Part shown: piece by piece, positions 16,415 to 24,616 of the stretch
Layout of the letters: every line of letters begins with the position of its first letter
How positions within the stretch are numbered: the first letter of the stretch is position 1
NCBI GenBank assembly: GCA_002339125.1
Contig: DDJQ01000034.1
Location: 6,460 to 55,707 of the forward strand
DNA: 49,248 nt
Source of the DNA: Alteromonadaceae bacterium UBA2620
GTDB lineage: Bacteria; Pseudomonadota; Gammaproteobacteria; Enterobacterales; Alteromonadaceae
Direction of reading: 5' to 3'
The notes under the pieces: generated by a model
The model's database searches: none
The model's input: the letters and a program-made list of their open reading frames with translations, nothing else
Told to the model about the DNA's origin: nothing
Position numbers and translations under genes: made by a program

Positions 16415-19073
16415 AGTAGCCGTTGAGTCGCCGGAAATAGCCGGCGAAGATGAGCTCGAACGGCTGCGCTACGAAAACGAGAAGCTGCAGAAAATAAACC
16501 GCGTGCTGATGCGTCGGGTAGAAATGGGGTGGGGCAATCACAGTGATGCCTATCAGTCTTTTGAAGACGCAGCCATGCTCGCCGATAAGGTAAAAGAGCG
16601 CACCTACCGCCTGCAGCAAACCCTGCATCGTCTGGAAGAGTCCAACCAACAGCTCGAACTGGCCCGCCGGGAAACAGAGAAAAGCCAGATTCAGGCCGAA
16701 CAGGATCGTCAGCGTCTGCGTGACGCTATTGAGAGTATTTCCGATGCCTTCGCCCTGTTCGATGCAGACCGCAAAATGGTAATGGTAAACAGCCGCTGCG
16801 CCGAATTCTGGCAACAGCACAATATTACCTACGAATTGGGCAAAACCTCTTTTCAGGAAATCACCGCCGCCTCGCTGGTACTGGTTGATCACAAAGCCAA
16901 AGCGCAGAAAAAAGTGGGCGTTTATCCCGATCCGATTGCCCAGACCATCTTTAAATTGCGCGATGGCACCTGGATCCAGATGCAGGAGCGTAAAACTAAC
17001 GATAACTGCCTGGTGGTGGTGTATACCGATATCACCAATATAAAATTAGCCGAAGAGGTCCGCTACGAGACCGCCATGACCGAACAGGCTGAGCTCCTCA
17101 AAGCCACCCTGGAAAACATGAGCCAGGGCGTTGTACTGATTAACGCTGACAGGCAAATCGAAACCTGGAATCAGCGCTTTTTCGAGCTGTTAGGCTTGTC
17201 GGACAGCGGTGTTCAACGCGGCGATGTATTTGCCGAACTCATGCAACAAAACGTGTTTGCCAAAGCCCTGTTTGACGCCATTTCCTTTGATGTGGCACCG
17301 GATAAGGACTTCCTGGAAGTCGAGATGATGCTCGATGAAAACCTGGTATTACTGGTGCGGCGCAACCTGATCCCCGGCGGCGGCATACTAATCACCTTTG
17401 CCGATATTACCGAACGCAGTCGCAATCAGATTGCCCTGCGCGAAAGTGAACAGCGTATCCGCCTGATCACCGATGCCATGCCAGCACTGATTTCCTATGT
17501 TAACAAAGATCTGTGCTACGAATTCGTTAACCGCGAGTTTGAAAAGTGGTTTAACCGCTCACGGGACGAAATTATTAATCATCACCTCAGTGACGTGCTT
17601 GGCCATAAAGAGTATCAGACCCTCACCATCCATATTGCCCGTGCCATGCTCGGCCAGGCGGTTAACTTTGAGCTCGAACACAGCCGTGATCCGGATAACG
17701 TGCGGATCTCAAACAAAACCTACATCCCCCATTTTGACGAGCAGCGCAACGTCATTGGTTTTTTTGCTCTGGAGCAGGATGTTACCGAGCAGCGACGCAC
17801 CGCCCGGGCCCTTAAGCATGCCTATGATTACATGGAGCAGCGGGTAAACCAGCGCACCAAAAAGATTTCTGAAATTAACCTGCAGTTACGCAACGAAATT
17901 GAAGAACGACAACTGGCCGAAATTAAGCTGCTGGAGGCAAAACGGGAAGCCGACCAGGCCAATGAGTCGAAATCGAAATTCCTCGCCGCCACCAGTCACG
18001 ACTTGCTGCAACCCATGAACTCAGCCCGTTTATTTGCCGATGCCTTAAACGATCTGATACTTGGCGAAGAAGCACAGAAACTTATTCGTTCATTAAGCTA
18101 CTCACTGGAAAACCTCGAGTCGCTAATCAGTGCGCTGGTAGATATTTCAAAGCTTGAGGCCGGATTGATTGAACCGGTTCTGGATGATTTTGAAATCGAC
18201 GACTTAATTACCAATATGGTGAATGAGTTTACCCCTCAGGCAGAGGGTAAAGGCCTCAGGCTGAGAGTAAAGACCACTCAAACACTGGTTCATTCAGATA
18301 CTTATCTGCTGGCGCGGATCCTGCGCAACCTGCTCAGCAACGCAATTCGCTACACCAACGAAGGCAGTATTTTAGTAGGCGTAAGGCGGCGCAAGGCAGG
18401 CTTACAAATTCAGATTTTTGATACCGGTATTGGTATCCCGCAGGACAAACTGAGTGAAATCTTCCACGAGTTTAATCGCCTGGATGCCAAGAAACGCCGT
18501 CATGATAAAGGCCTCGGTTTAGGCCTGGCCATTGTAGAACGGCTCGCCAGTGTGATGAACCATACCATTAATGTTCGTTCAGTAGAGGGCAAAGGCTCCT
18601 GCTTCAGCATCACCCTGCCCTATGCAGATAAGCTTGCCCAGCGGGTTAAACCGACTCCAGCACCGTTAATCGACCGCTTCAACGATCAACTCGAAGGGGC
18701 GCGAATTTTACTTATCGATAACGACGATGAAATTTGTAAAGGCATGGAAACGGTGCTGGGCAGCTGGAATTGCAACATTACCTCGGTACAAACCCTGGAA
18801 GAATTGCAAGAACCGGAGTTCTTAACCGAGCTGGACCCACAGCTGATCATCGCAGATTATCACCTCGACGATGGCGATACCGGCTTTGACGCGTTGGAAA
18901 TTACTCACCAGCATTTAGATCCGCACCCACCAGTAATTATGATCACGGCAAACTACACCAACGAGCTGCGCCAGAAGGTACGGGAAAAAGGCTATTCGCT
19001 GCTTAATAAGCCCGTGAAGCCTCATAAGATGAAGCTGGCGTTATCTAACCTGTTATCAAACGCAAAAACCTGA
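16371..19073 (+). CDS. nahK: NahK/ErcS'-like hybrid histidine kinase
   Basis: A 900-residue cytosolic sensor kinase. Domain order: N-terminal coiled coil (about 25-115), three PAS regions (about 118-225, 240-350, 360-475), a second coiled coil and HisKA with the phospho-His H543 in the subfamily motif TSHDLLQPMNSARLF. The ATPase domain (N box LRNLLSNAIRYT, G boxes DTGIGIP and GLGLGLA) and a C-terminal receiver (acceptor D829 in IIADYHL, K880) follow. This matches NahK/ErcS' of Pseudomonas, which acts in exa regulation and NO signalling. The likely start is TTG at 16371 (or 16383), inside the FIST gene: no earlier ATG fits and the first internal ATG would remove the coiled coil. The likely partner is the regulator at 21338-22006. 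Confidence 0.9.
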   Translation: MERPLKPTSSPLTPEVAVESPEIAGEDELERLRYENEKLQKINRVLMRRVEMGWGNHSDAYQSFEDAAMLADKVKERTYRLQQTLHRLEESNQQLELARRETEKSQIQAEQDRQRLRDAIESISDAFALFDADRKMVMVNSRCAEFWQQHNITYELGKTSFQEITAASLVLVDHKAKAQKKVGVYPDPIAQTIFKLRDGTWIQMQERKTNDNCLVVVYTDITNIKLAEEVRYETAMTEQAELLKATLENMSQGVVLINADRQIETWNQRFFELLGLSDSGVQRGDVFAELMQQNVFAKALFDAISFDVAPDKDFLEVEMMLDENLVLLVRRNLIPGGGILITFADITERSRNQIALRESEQRIRLITDAMPALISYVNKDLCYEFVNREFEKWFNRSRDEIINHHLSDVLGHKEYQTLTIHIARAMLGQAVNFELEHSRDPDNVRISNKTYIPHFDEQRNVIGFFALEQDVTEQRRTARALKHAYDYMEQRVNQRTKKISEINLQLRNEIEERQLAEIKLLEAKREADQANESKSKFLAATSHDLLQPMNSARLFADALNDLILGEEAQKLIRSLSYSLENLESLISALVDISKLEAGLIEPVLDDFEIDDLITNMVNEFTPQAEGKGLRLRVKTTQTLVHSDTYLLARILRNLLSNAIRYTNEGSILVGVRRRKAGLQIQIFDTGIGIPQDKLSEIFHEFNRLDAKKRRHDKGLGLGLAIVERLASVMNHTINVRSVEGKGSCFSITLPYADKLAQRVKPTPAPLIDRFNDQLEGARILLIDNDDEICKGMETVLGSWNCNITSVQTLEELQEPEFLTELDPQLIIADYHLDDGDTGFDALEITHQHLDPHPPVIMITANYTNELRQKVREKGYSLLNKPVKPHKMKLALSNLLSNAKT

Positions 19074-19086
19074 TTGTAAGTACTCA

Positions 19087-19494
19087 CTACCACCATACAG
19101 CCGATAAAGTAAGACCAAGCAAAACAACATATGGATACATTACTGTCGGCCTGAGGCACTGTTTGAGGTACTCTTTAATCAGGCCCAGACCGCTGTTAGC
19201 GGTTTGCTGATATTGCTGATTAAACTGGCAGCCGGTTTCATTATGATTGGCAGCCAAAGCAGCCTCAACAATTAGCAAACGGGTTTCAAAACGCCCCTGA
19301 AAGGTTTTCCAGATACCGTCCTGCAACCAGAATACCCCAACCATTAACACCGGTACTATCAGGTTAAATTCAAAGCCTAATGCAAAAGCCGTTGTAAAAA
19401 TAGCGACCAGCTTAATGAGCAAACTGTATTTCTCATAGCTATCGAACTGATTTTGCAGAGTCTGCCATTCCAGCGACAGGTAATCCGTAGTCAT
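19087..19494 (-). CDS. Hypothetical membrane protein, 135 aa
   Basis: No family recognised. Two adjacent hydrophobic segments (about residues 25-58: LIKLVAIFTTAFALGF and LIVPVLMVGVFWL) and a third at the C-terminus (VMYPYVVLLGLTLSAVWW) bracket a soluble middle rich in Gln and Asn. It is probably an inner-membrane protein with the charged loop in the cytoplasm. It is convergent with the NahK gene (13 bp between stops). A perfect FNR-box-like palindrome lies 24 bp upstream of its start. Confidence 0.7.
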   Translation of the reverse strand: MTTDYLSLEWQTLQNQFDSYEKYSLLIKLVAIFTTAFALGFEFNLIVPVLMVGVFWLQDGIWKTFQGRFETRLLIVEAALAANHNETGCQFNQQYQQTANSGLGLIKEYLKQCLRPTVMYPYVVLLGLTLSAVWW

Positions 19495-19517
19495 TGGCTA
19501 ATTCTAATTCCAAAGAG

Positions 19518-19531
19518 TTGATGATCATCAA
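19518..19531. promoter_or_regulatory. FNR/Anr box-like palindrome
   Basis: TTGATGATCATCAA matches the FNR consensus TTGAT-N4-ATCAA at every defined base. It is 24-37 bp upstream of the start of the 135-aa membrane protein. The spacing does not suit a classic activating class II site, so repression, a different promoter, or chance must be considered. Confidence 0.4.
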
Positions 19532-19660
19532 TTGCTTAGCTTAACCAGTAAAGCCTCTCCGCGCGACTAAAATCATCATACATAGCATCGAAGGCAACGC
19601 CTGGTTTTCCTTGCCTCGTCGTCGAATGCATCCGCCAAATCATGCAGTTAAGCGGGGGTT

Positions 19661-19951
19661 CTAGTGATTAAGTACTTCCATAGCGTGCTTGGGGTCAGCA
19701 TCTAAGATTTTAAGCAAAGCACGAGCAGGACCTGTTGGATGGCGTCGGCCTTGTTCCCAATTCTCCAATGTGCGTTTGCTCACACCCAAAACGTCAGCAA
19801 AACGGGTTTGCGATAATCCCGTTTTTGCGCGAATGGCTTTTACCTGAGGCTCAGCAAATTCAGTTGCACGGAAAGGCTTTGCCTTACCTTTGATAATATC
19901 GTCTGCTTGAGTCACGCTCTCTATCAATTGTTCAAACATGTCGCCATTCAT
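19661..19951 (-). CDS. higA: HigA/NadS-like antitoxin (XRE helix-turn-helix)
   Basis: A 96-residue DNA-binding protein from the ATG at 19951. The C-terminal XRE helix-turn-helix spans about 45-85 (LSQTRFADVLGVSKRTLENWEQGRR, as two overlapping parts), and the N-terminal arm probably neutralises the toxin. Its ATG overlaps the toxin stop in an ATGA, so the pair is translationally coupled with the toxin first, the HigBA order. It should repress its own promoter together with the toxin; a palindrome at the promoter -35 is the obvious target. Confidence 0.88.
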   Translation of the reverse strand: MNGDMFEQLIESVTQADDIIKGKAKPFRATEFAEPQVKAIRAKTGLSQTRFADVLGVSKRTLENWEQGRRHPTGPARALLKILDADPKHAMEVLNH

Positions 19952-20265
19952 TCTGACCACCTCTCTACGATTTTCTTCAGCGCTTTAAGCTGTGCGTCTG
20001 TCAAATTATCCTGCACATTTTTTGGGTACGCCAACAACATATAAAGTTGGTCGTTGTCGGTCATCCAGTAATAGATAACTCTTGCTCCACCACTCTTACC
20101 CCTTCCTTCCAGCGCCCAGCGGACCTTCCTTAGACCACCACTATTTTTGATGATTGCGCCCCTATCTGGCCTGCTAACAAGTGCTTCCTGCAAGTCTTTG
20201 TATTCATCATCATTCATCAGCTCTGTTATGAGCTTGGTGAATATGGGTGTTTCAATTATTACCAT
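19948..20265 (-). CDS. higB: RelE/HigB-type toxin
   Basis: A 105-residue protein of the RelE/ParE superfamily, in the branch that begins with MVIIETPIFTKL and contains GGLRKVRWALEGRGKSGGARVIYYW and LLAYPKN (given here in part as GGLRKVRWA and GARVIYYW). Family members cleave mRNA at the ribosome. The basic patch R/K and the C-terminal aromatic/acid residues are present, so it looks intact. The promoter in front places the expected transcript start on the A of the ATG, predicting a leaderless mRNA. It lies between the NahK kinase and its presumed response regulator. Confidence 0.87.
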   Translation of the reverse strand: MVIIETPIFTKLITELMNDDEYKDLQEALVSRPDRGAIIKNSGGLRKVRWALEGRGKSGGARVIYYWMTDNDQLYMLLAYPKNVQDNLTDAQLKALKKIVERWSE

Positions 20266-20271
20266 TAGCTA

Positions 20272-20300
20272 ACTATAACATTAATATCAATGTACGCCAA
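20272..20300 (-). promoter_or_regulatory. Promoter of the toxin-antitoxin pair
   Basis: On the minus strand TTGGCG (20295-20300) and TATAGT (20272-20277) are spaced exactly 17 bp. Counting seven bases on from the -10 gives a start at 20265, the first base of the toxin ATG. The -35 lies within an inverted repeat (20284-20316). Confidence 0.65.
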
Positions 20301-20316
20301 AGGCGTATATTGGTAT
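20284..20316. promoter_or_regulatory. Inverted repeat, likely antitoxin operator
   Basis: Arms of 15 bp around a central AAA pair at 13 of 15 positions; the inner core TACGCC-AAA-GGCGTA is perfect (20293-20307). It overlaps the -35 of the toxin-antitoxin promoter, the expected position for autorepression by the XRE antitoxin. Confidence 0.6.
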
Positions 20317-20444
20317 TTAAAACTACCGTAATGAAGACCAAATTCCTTGGGTGGTAATTAATAAATCTTATATCCTGGAAGTACGGATGAATGTCTTAAT
20401 CTTTCCAGTTATCAGCGATGGGTTGGCATCTGAAACAGTGCCGG

Positions 20445-20807
20445 TTACTTTAAAAACCGGATACTAAGCGGATAAACCCACAACTCGCCATTATTGGCTT
20501 TTAGTGCAGCAATAATAGCAAAGACAATATTCAACAAAGCCAGAATCCATATGGCAACTACGCCGATTAGTATGAAAATGAGAATAAAACAAATCGCATA
20601 GTAGATAACCAGGCTTATCAACCAGTTTACAGTCACTTTGCCATGCTGGTCTATGGTGTCACTTTTATCTTTATTTACCACCCACATCACGATAGGCAAT
20701 ATAAAACCAAGCCCAGGAATGACAATACTGCTTAGCTGGCTCAAATGCAGCAGCATGCAGTAAGTGTTTAGCGGCATCCCCCAGTATTCTTGTTGATTGT
20801 CTTGCAT
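20445..20807 (-). CDS. DUF4870 small membrane protein
   Basis: A 120-residue protein from the ATG at 20807, which has a GGAG ribosome site six bases upstream (an upstream start at 20828 has none). Typical DUF4870 features: a short N-terminal tail, LNTYCMLLHLSQLS, then GLGFILPIVMWVV, DQHGKVTVNWLIS and two long hydrophobic helices, ending with a short basic tail. Probably an inner-membrane protein with three or four helices; function unknown. Same strand as the toxin-antitoxin pair downstream but separated by about 180 bp with its own promoter. Confidence 0.8.
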   Translation of the reverse strand: MQDNQQEYWGMPLNTYCMLLHLSQLSSIVIPGLGFILPIVMWVVNKDKSDTIDQHGKVTVNWLISLVIYYAICFILIFILIGVVAIWILALLNIVFAIIAALKANNGELWVYPLSIRFLK

Positions 20808-20852
20808 TGGTTTCTCCTTGTCGTTCAAAACGGCCGTCCATAGACGTAAGAA

Positions 20853-21161
20853 TTACGACTCTATCTTAAGATACTTATGTTTACCAAATGTCACGTAATA
20901 AAGCGGAAGTAACAGCGCTTTAAGTGGGTTAGAGGCGAATGCGTTTTTGACTACGATGCGGCTGTCCTGAATATCACTAACCGCAAAGTCCGGGCTGTAG
21001 CACCAATCTATGTAAGCCGTGAGTATTTTACTGTCGGCCGGCAGAGTAACCTTTCGCGTGGTCCCGCGTTCGATTAACGCCACTTCTTTGCCATCGGCAA
21101 GCAACCGATAACTGCGGGTAAAATCAGTGAATTGTTTTGGTCTGGTGACTTCGATATCCAT
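20853..21161 (-). CDS. Hypothetical protein, 102 aa
   Basis: No family recognised. I choose the ATG at 21161 because AAAGG lies five bases upstream; an earlier in-frame start (21194) would add 11 residues. The protein is mainly beta-strand in character (FTRSYRLLADGKEVALIERG, RKVTLPADSKILTAYIDW) and ends with a hydrophobic stretch (KALLLPLYYVTF) and a basic tail. It is probably soluble or peripheral. Same strand as the DUF4870 gene, 45 bp ahead of it, so probably one transcript. Confidence 0.6.
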   Translation of the reverse strand: MDIEVTRPKQFTDFTRSYRLLADGKEVALIERGTTRKVTLPADSKILTAYIDWCYSPDFAVSDIQDSRIVVKNAFASNPLKALLLPLYYVTFGKHKYLKIES

Positions 21162-21285
21162 ATCAACCTTTGCAAAGCTAGCGGGCGAGGCCAAAACAAT
21201 ACTTAATCTTCAGTGTTTTTTAAAGCACTTGCAATAAAAGACCACGTCACAGGTGGGAAGTTGGTAGTAAGGAGCATCGAGCACA

Positions 21286-21309
21286 CCATGGGCAACAGGA
21301 TACCCATGG
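21286..21309 (-). terminator. Hairpin after the response regulator gene
   Basis: CCATGGG (21286-21292) pairs with CCCATGG (21303-21309), loop 10. It lies about 30 bp beyond the stop of the response regulator gene on the minus strand and has no U run, so it is only a weak terminator candidate. Confidence 0.4.
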
Positions 21310-21337
21310 CTTACTAAGCACTATCAGTCGCTAACAG

Positions 21338-22006
21338 CTAGTTGCGCATCAGATACTGGTTAAAATCGATACTGGCGGCACACAGCGCTGCCTGGATGCG
21401 GTTATGGACATTCAGCTTTGTGAGGATGGCCGACACGTGCGCTTTTACTGTGGTTTCAGCGATATTCAGTTCATAGGCAATCTGCTTGTTAGACTTCCCT
21501 TTGGCGATACACTCAAACACCAGTAACTGGCGGCGGGTTAAAGCGCCAATCAGCTTAGGATCGATTTGCTGTTGAGCCGAATCTTCCTTGGGCTTGCTGC
21601 TACCGCCATTGCGGATGATATCCGGCGGCAGGTACACCTGACCGGAGAGTACCTGCTGGAGCGCACCAACAATCTGCTCACAGCTGGAAGACTTGGTGAT
21701 AAACCCTACCGCGCCATAGGTAAATGCCTGCAGCACGACGTTTTTATCTTCTTCTGCCGACACAATAACAATGGGAATTTCAGGGAACTGATTACGAAAA
21801 CGCACGATACCGTTAAGGCCATCCATGCCTGGCATATTCAGGTCGAGTAACACCAAATCAATGTTAGGGTTTTCTTCGGCTGTATTGAGTGCTTCTTCAA
21901 GGTCGATACAACTGATGGTCTTAGTGTCCGGAATATTACGCTCAACGAAATCGGTGATTGCATATTGGAATAAGGGATGGTCGTCCGCAACGAGAATTTC
22001 TACCAT
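21338..22006 (-). CDS. erbR: ErbR/AgmR/PedR1-like LuxR-type response regulator
   Basis: A 222-residue two-component regulator. The receiver has the acidic pocket DD (8-9), phospho-acceptor D55 in LVLLDLNMPGMDG, and K105 in GFITKSSS. A LuxR/NarL helix-turn-helix is at about 155-215 (LTRRQLLVFECIAKGKSNKQ and the AETTVKAHVSAILTKLNVHNR helix). It resembles P. aeruginosa ErbR (AgmR) along its whole length, the activator of the exa quinoprotein system, and P. putida PedR1. The start is ATG 22006, with AGGGTG six bases upstream. It lies 113 bp after the PedC-like permease on the same strand. It is expected to receive phosphate from the NahK/ErcS'-like kinase. Confidence 0.92.
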   Translation of the reverse strand: MVEILVADDHPLFQYAITDFVERNIPDTKTISCIDLEEALNTAEENPNIDLVLLDLNMPGMDGLNGIVRFRNQFPEIPIVIVSAEEDKNVVLQAFTYGAVGFITKSSSCEQIVGALQQVLSGQVYLPPDIIRNGGSSKPKEDSAQQQIDPKLIGALTRRQLLVFECIAKGKSNKQIAYELNIAETTVKAHVSAILTKLNVHNRIQAALCAASIDFNQYLMRN

Positions 22007-22119
22007 TTTTATCACCCTGTTAATGCTCTGTAAGTTATATTAGTGGATGTACTGTCATTCAGCTAGCCTTTATTTAACGCGGCTATCAGGATAATCCATC
22101 CGTTTGTTAAATCTGCGAG

Positions 22120-22911
22120 CTACCCGCCCACCTTACGTTTCACCATGCCACGTTTAGGATCGTAACCCCAAATAGCAAGACTGGTAAAAATCAGCGTACA
22201 AACACCGGTTATGAGGGCTGCCTGCCCATTAAACTGGCCATAAAGCGCAAAACGAATTAGCTCTACCGCATGAGTAAATGGATTGAACTGGCATATCCAG
22301 TACAACCATTCGCTCGACTCGCGCATTTTCCACAGCGGGTATAGCGCTGAAGAAAGGAAAAACATCGGAAATACTACAAAGTTCATTACCCCTGCGAAGT
22401 TTTCCAATTGCTTAATAAAAGACGACAACAATAATCCTAGCGCTCCCAGTAACAAAGCGGTGAGCAGTAAAGCCGGAATGACCAGCAGATAACCAATTGG
22501 TTCAGCTTCCACCTCCAGCAGCCAGGCGATGGCGAAAAAGGCATACACCTGCAACAGGGAAATACAGGCACCGGCCAACAGCTTACTGACCAGCAAAAAC
22601 GGTCGTGGCATGGGGCTGGTGAGAAGCACCTTCATACTGCCCATTTCCCGATCGTAAACCATAGAAAGTGAGCTCTGCATGCCGTTAAACAGCATGATCA
22701 CGCCGGCCAGGCCAGGAATAATATAAACTTCATAAGTGATGTAGGTTTCATAGGGCGGAATAATCGCTACCCCCAGCGCGGCACGAAAGCCTGCCGCAAA
22801 CACCACCAGCCACAATAAAGGGCGCACCAGTGCACTAATCAGTCGCGAGCGCTGTTGCCAGAATCTCAGCAGTTCCCGTTTTAAAACACCAACAAAGCAG
22901 GTCCAGTACAT
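22120..22911 (-). CDS. pedC: PedC-like ABC-2 type permease
   Basis: A 263-residue inner-membrane permease with about six hydrophobic helices of the ABC-2 (exporter-like) class. The FGxxPLWxM-type segment appears as SSALYPLWKMRESSE, and an LTSPMPRPFLLVSKLLAGA segment is typical of the family linked with PQQ alcohol dehydrogenases. In P. putida the PedA1A2BC transporter is needed for growth at low lanthanide levels. The ATG follows directly after the TAA of the ATPase gene (TAAATG). It is the last gene of the ped-like operon. Transport direction is unsettled: the fold suggests export but the operon has a binding protein. Confidence 0.88.
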   Translation of the reverse strand: MYWTCFVGVLKRELLRFWQQRSRLISALVRPLLWLVVFAAGFRAALGVAIIPPYETYITYEVYIIPGLAGVIMLFNGMQSSLSMVYDREMGSMKVLLTSPMPRPFLLVSKLLAGACISLLQVYAFFAIAWLLEVEAEPIGYLLVIPALLLTALLLGALGLLLSSFIKQLENFAGVMNFVVFPMFFLSSALYPLWKMRESSEWLYWICQFNPFTHAVELIRFALYGQFNGQAALITGVCTLIFTSLAIWGYDPKRGMVKRKVGG

Positions 22912-23649
22912 TTATTGCTCCCCCTGCTGGTGAAAGTGTCGGTAAAGCGCCTGCACCGAGTCTAGTTGCAGAGCCTGCATGGCTTCTTCACAACGTTGCT
23001 GCAGTTGAATCTGGCCTTTGATCAGCACAATCAGTTCGTCATTTGGTCGTATTTCGTCGATCAGGTGGGTCGACGACAAAATCGTGATACCCGAGTCGCT
23101 GCACAACTGTCGCAGGTGCTCATTAATGGTGTCACGGGTGGACTGATCCAGGCCCACGGTGGCCTCATCCAATAACAAAATAGCCGGTTGATGCAGCAGC
23201 GCACGAGCGATCTCCACCCGGCGGCGGTGACCACCATTAAGCGAGCGGACTTTATCTTTGCGTCGTTCGCTCAACGCAAAACGCTGCAACTCTTCATTAA
23301 TACGCTGTTTTGTATAGGCGTTTGATAAGCCGTGCAGACTGGCGTGATAGGCCAGGTTCTGCTCTACGCTTAAATCCAAATCCAGGGTGGGTTGCTGAAA
23401 CACCATGCCAACTTGCTTTAACACCTGCCGTGGCTTTTTCGCGGCACTGATGCCGTTTACCGTTACGCTACCGGATTGTGGCTGCAATAACTGACAAAGA
23501 ATCGAGAACAGCGTGCTCTTGCCCGCACCATTAGGCCCAAGCAATGCATAATAAGACCCCGCTGAGAGCGAAAATGTCACCTCAGACAGCGCCTGTTTGG
23601 CCCCGTAACTAAACCCTAATTGCTCTACAGCTAATACCGGATCACTCAT
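22912..23649 (-). CDS. pedB: PedB-like ABC ATPase (PQQ alcohol dehydrogenase system)
   Basis: A 245-residue nucleotide-binding subunit. Walker A LGPNGAGKST (about 37-46), Q-loop MVFQQPTLD, Walker B LLLDEATVGLD and H-loop STHLID are intact. The signature is LNGGHRRRVEIARAL instead of the usual LSGGQ, and the Ser-to-Asn change is noteworthy since this Ser contacts ATP. The start codon overlaps the stop of the beta-propeller gene in ATGA, and its stop abuts the permease start, so the three are tightly coupled. By context it powers a PedA1A2BC-type lanthanide-linked transporter. Confidence 0.9.
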   Translation of the reverse strand: MSDPVLAVEQLGFSYGAKQALSEVTFSLSAGSYYALLGPNGAGKSTLFSILCQLLQPQSGSVTVNGISAAKKPRQVLKQVGMVFQQPTLDLDLSVEQNLAYHASLHGLSNAYTKQRINEELQRFALSERRKDKVRSLNGGHRRRVEIARALLHQPAILLLDEATVGLDQSTRDTINEHLRQLCSDSGITILSSTHLIDEIRPNDELIVLIKGQIQLQQRCEEAMQALQLDSVQALYRHFHQQGEQ

Positions 23650-24602
23650 GGTTTAACCACAACGCCCCATGGATAGCGGCCGGCTTTAATCGTTTTAATC
23701 ACTTTCAGATCATCCACATCAATCACCGACACATCGCCGCTAACACCATTCGTGGTGAGCAATAAAGACTGTTCTTTAGCAAAAGCTAACTGCCATACGC
23801 GACGACCTACCAGCAGATAGTCGAGCACTTCATAGGTGCTGGCATCTATTACCGCCACATGGTTTGCCGGACCAAGCGCTACAAAGGCATATTTACCATC
23901 ATCGGTAAGTTTAATGCCTACCGGCTGAATTTTATCACCGTGTACACCAGGAATTTTGAACCCGATTTTCTTAATCAGTTTACGGGAAGCAGTGTCGATC
24001 ACATCCACCGTGCCGCCAATTTCAGCCGACGCCCAGACTTTTTCGCCAGACTTGCTGAATTCAACATGGCGCGGACGCTGATCGACCAGGGTATTGTCCA
24101 CCAACTCGTGAGTACTGGCGTCGATCCAGTGCAGCATATTGGTGGTTTCCGAAGTGTTGATGACCCACTTTCCGTCAGGGCTAACCGCCATACCTTCCGG
24201 TTCTATGCCCACATCAATTTGCGCGATAACGGTACGGTCTACGGTATCGACAACGGTAACCACTGCGCTGTCTTCATTCGCGATATACAAATGACGGTTA
24301 TTCGGATGCAAGGCAAACTGCTCAGGGTCTTCGCCGGATGGCAGGTTATGTATGATTTTGTGGGTCGCAAGATCCATGACCTGCACGGCATCGGATTCGC
24401 TGGCGCAAATATACAGGTATTTATAATCCTGGCTGAAGATAATGCCTCGGGGGCGCATTCCTACGTCCAGCGTATCGATGACTTCCAGTTTATCCACATC
24501 GATGAGGGTTAACGTATCGCTCTTTTCATTGGAAACGTAAGCCACCTCAGCCTGACTCACCAGTGCCGTTAACAAGCCGGCTGCTAAAACTAATAAACGC
24601 AT
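23646..24602 (-). CDS. pedA2: PedA2-like YVTN beta-propeller protein
   Basis: A 318-residue periplasmic protein: signal peptide (about 1-18, ending SQA), then about seven repeats of the YVTN type (EVAYVSNEKSDTLTLIDVD, YLYICASESDAVQVMDL, HLYIANEDSAVVTVVD, and so on). This is the family found with ABC transporters of PQQ alcohol dehydrogenase loci; in P. putida the counterpart is PedA2. An AAAGG ribosome site precedes the ATG. The beta-propeller may bind the transported ligand or the binding protein; the exact role is unknown. It is the second gene of the operon, 14 bp after the PedA1-like gene. Confidence 0.9.
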   Translation of the reverse strand: MRLLVLAAGLLTALVSQAEVAYVSNEKSDTLTLIDVDKLEVIDTLDVGMRPRGIIFSQDYKYLYICASESDAVQVMDLATHKIIHNLPSGEDPEQFALHPNNRHLYIANEDSAVVTVVDTVDRTVIAQIDVGIEPEGMAVSPDGKWVINTSETTNMLHWIDASTHELVDNTLVDQRPRHVEFSKSGEKVWASAEIGGTVDVIDTASRKLIKKIGFKIPGVHGDKIQPVGIKLTDDGKYAFVALGPANHVAVIDASTYEVLDYLLVGRRVWQLAFAKEQSLLLTTNGVSGDVSVIDVDDLKVIKTIKAGRYPWGVVVKP

Positions 24603-24616
24603 ACTTCTACCACCTT

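Noticed and set aside
19494..19531. Classic class II FNR-activated promoter
   Set aside because: The distance from the centre of the palindrome to any -10-like hexamer before the start is too short for the -41.5 position.
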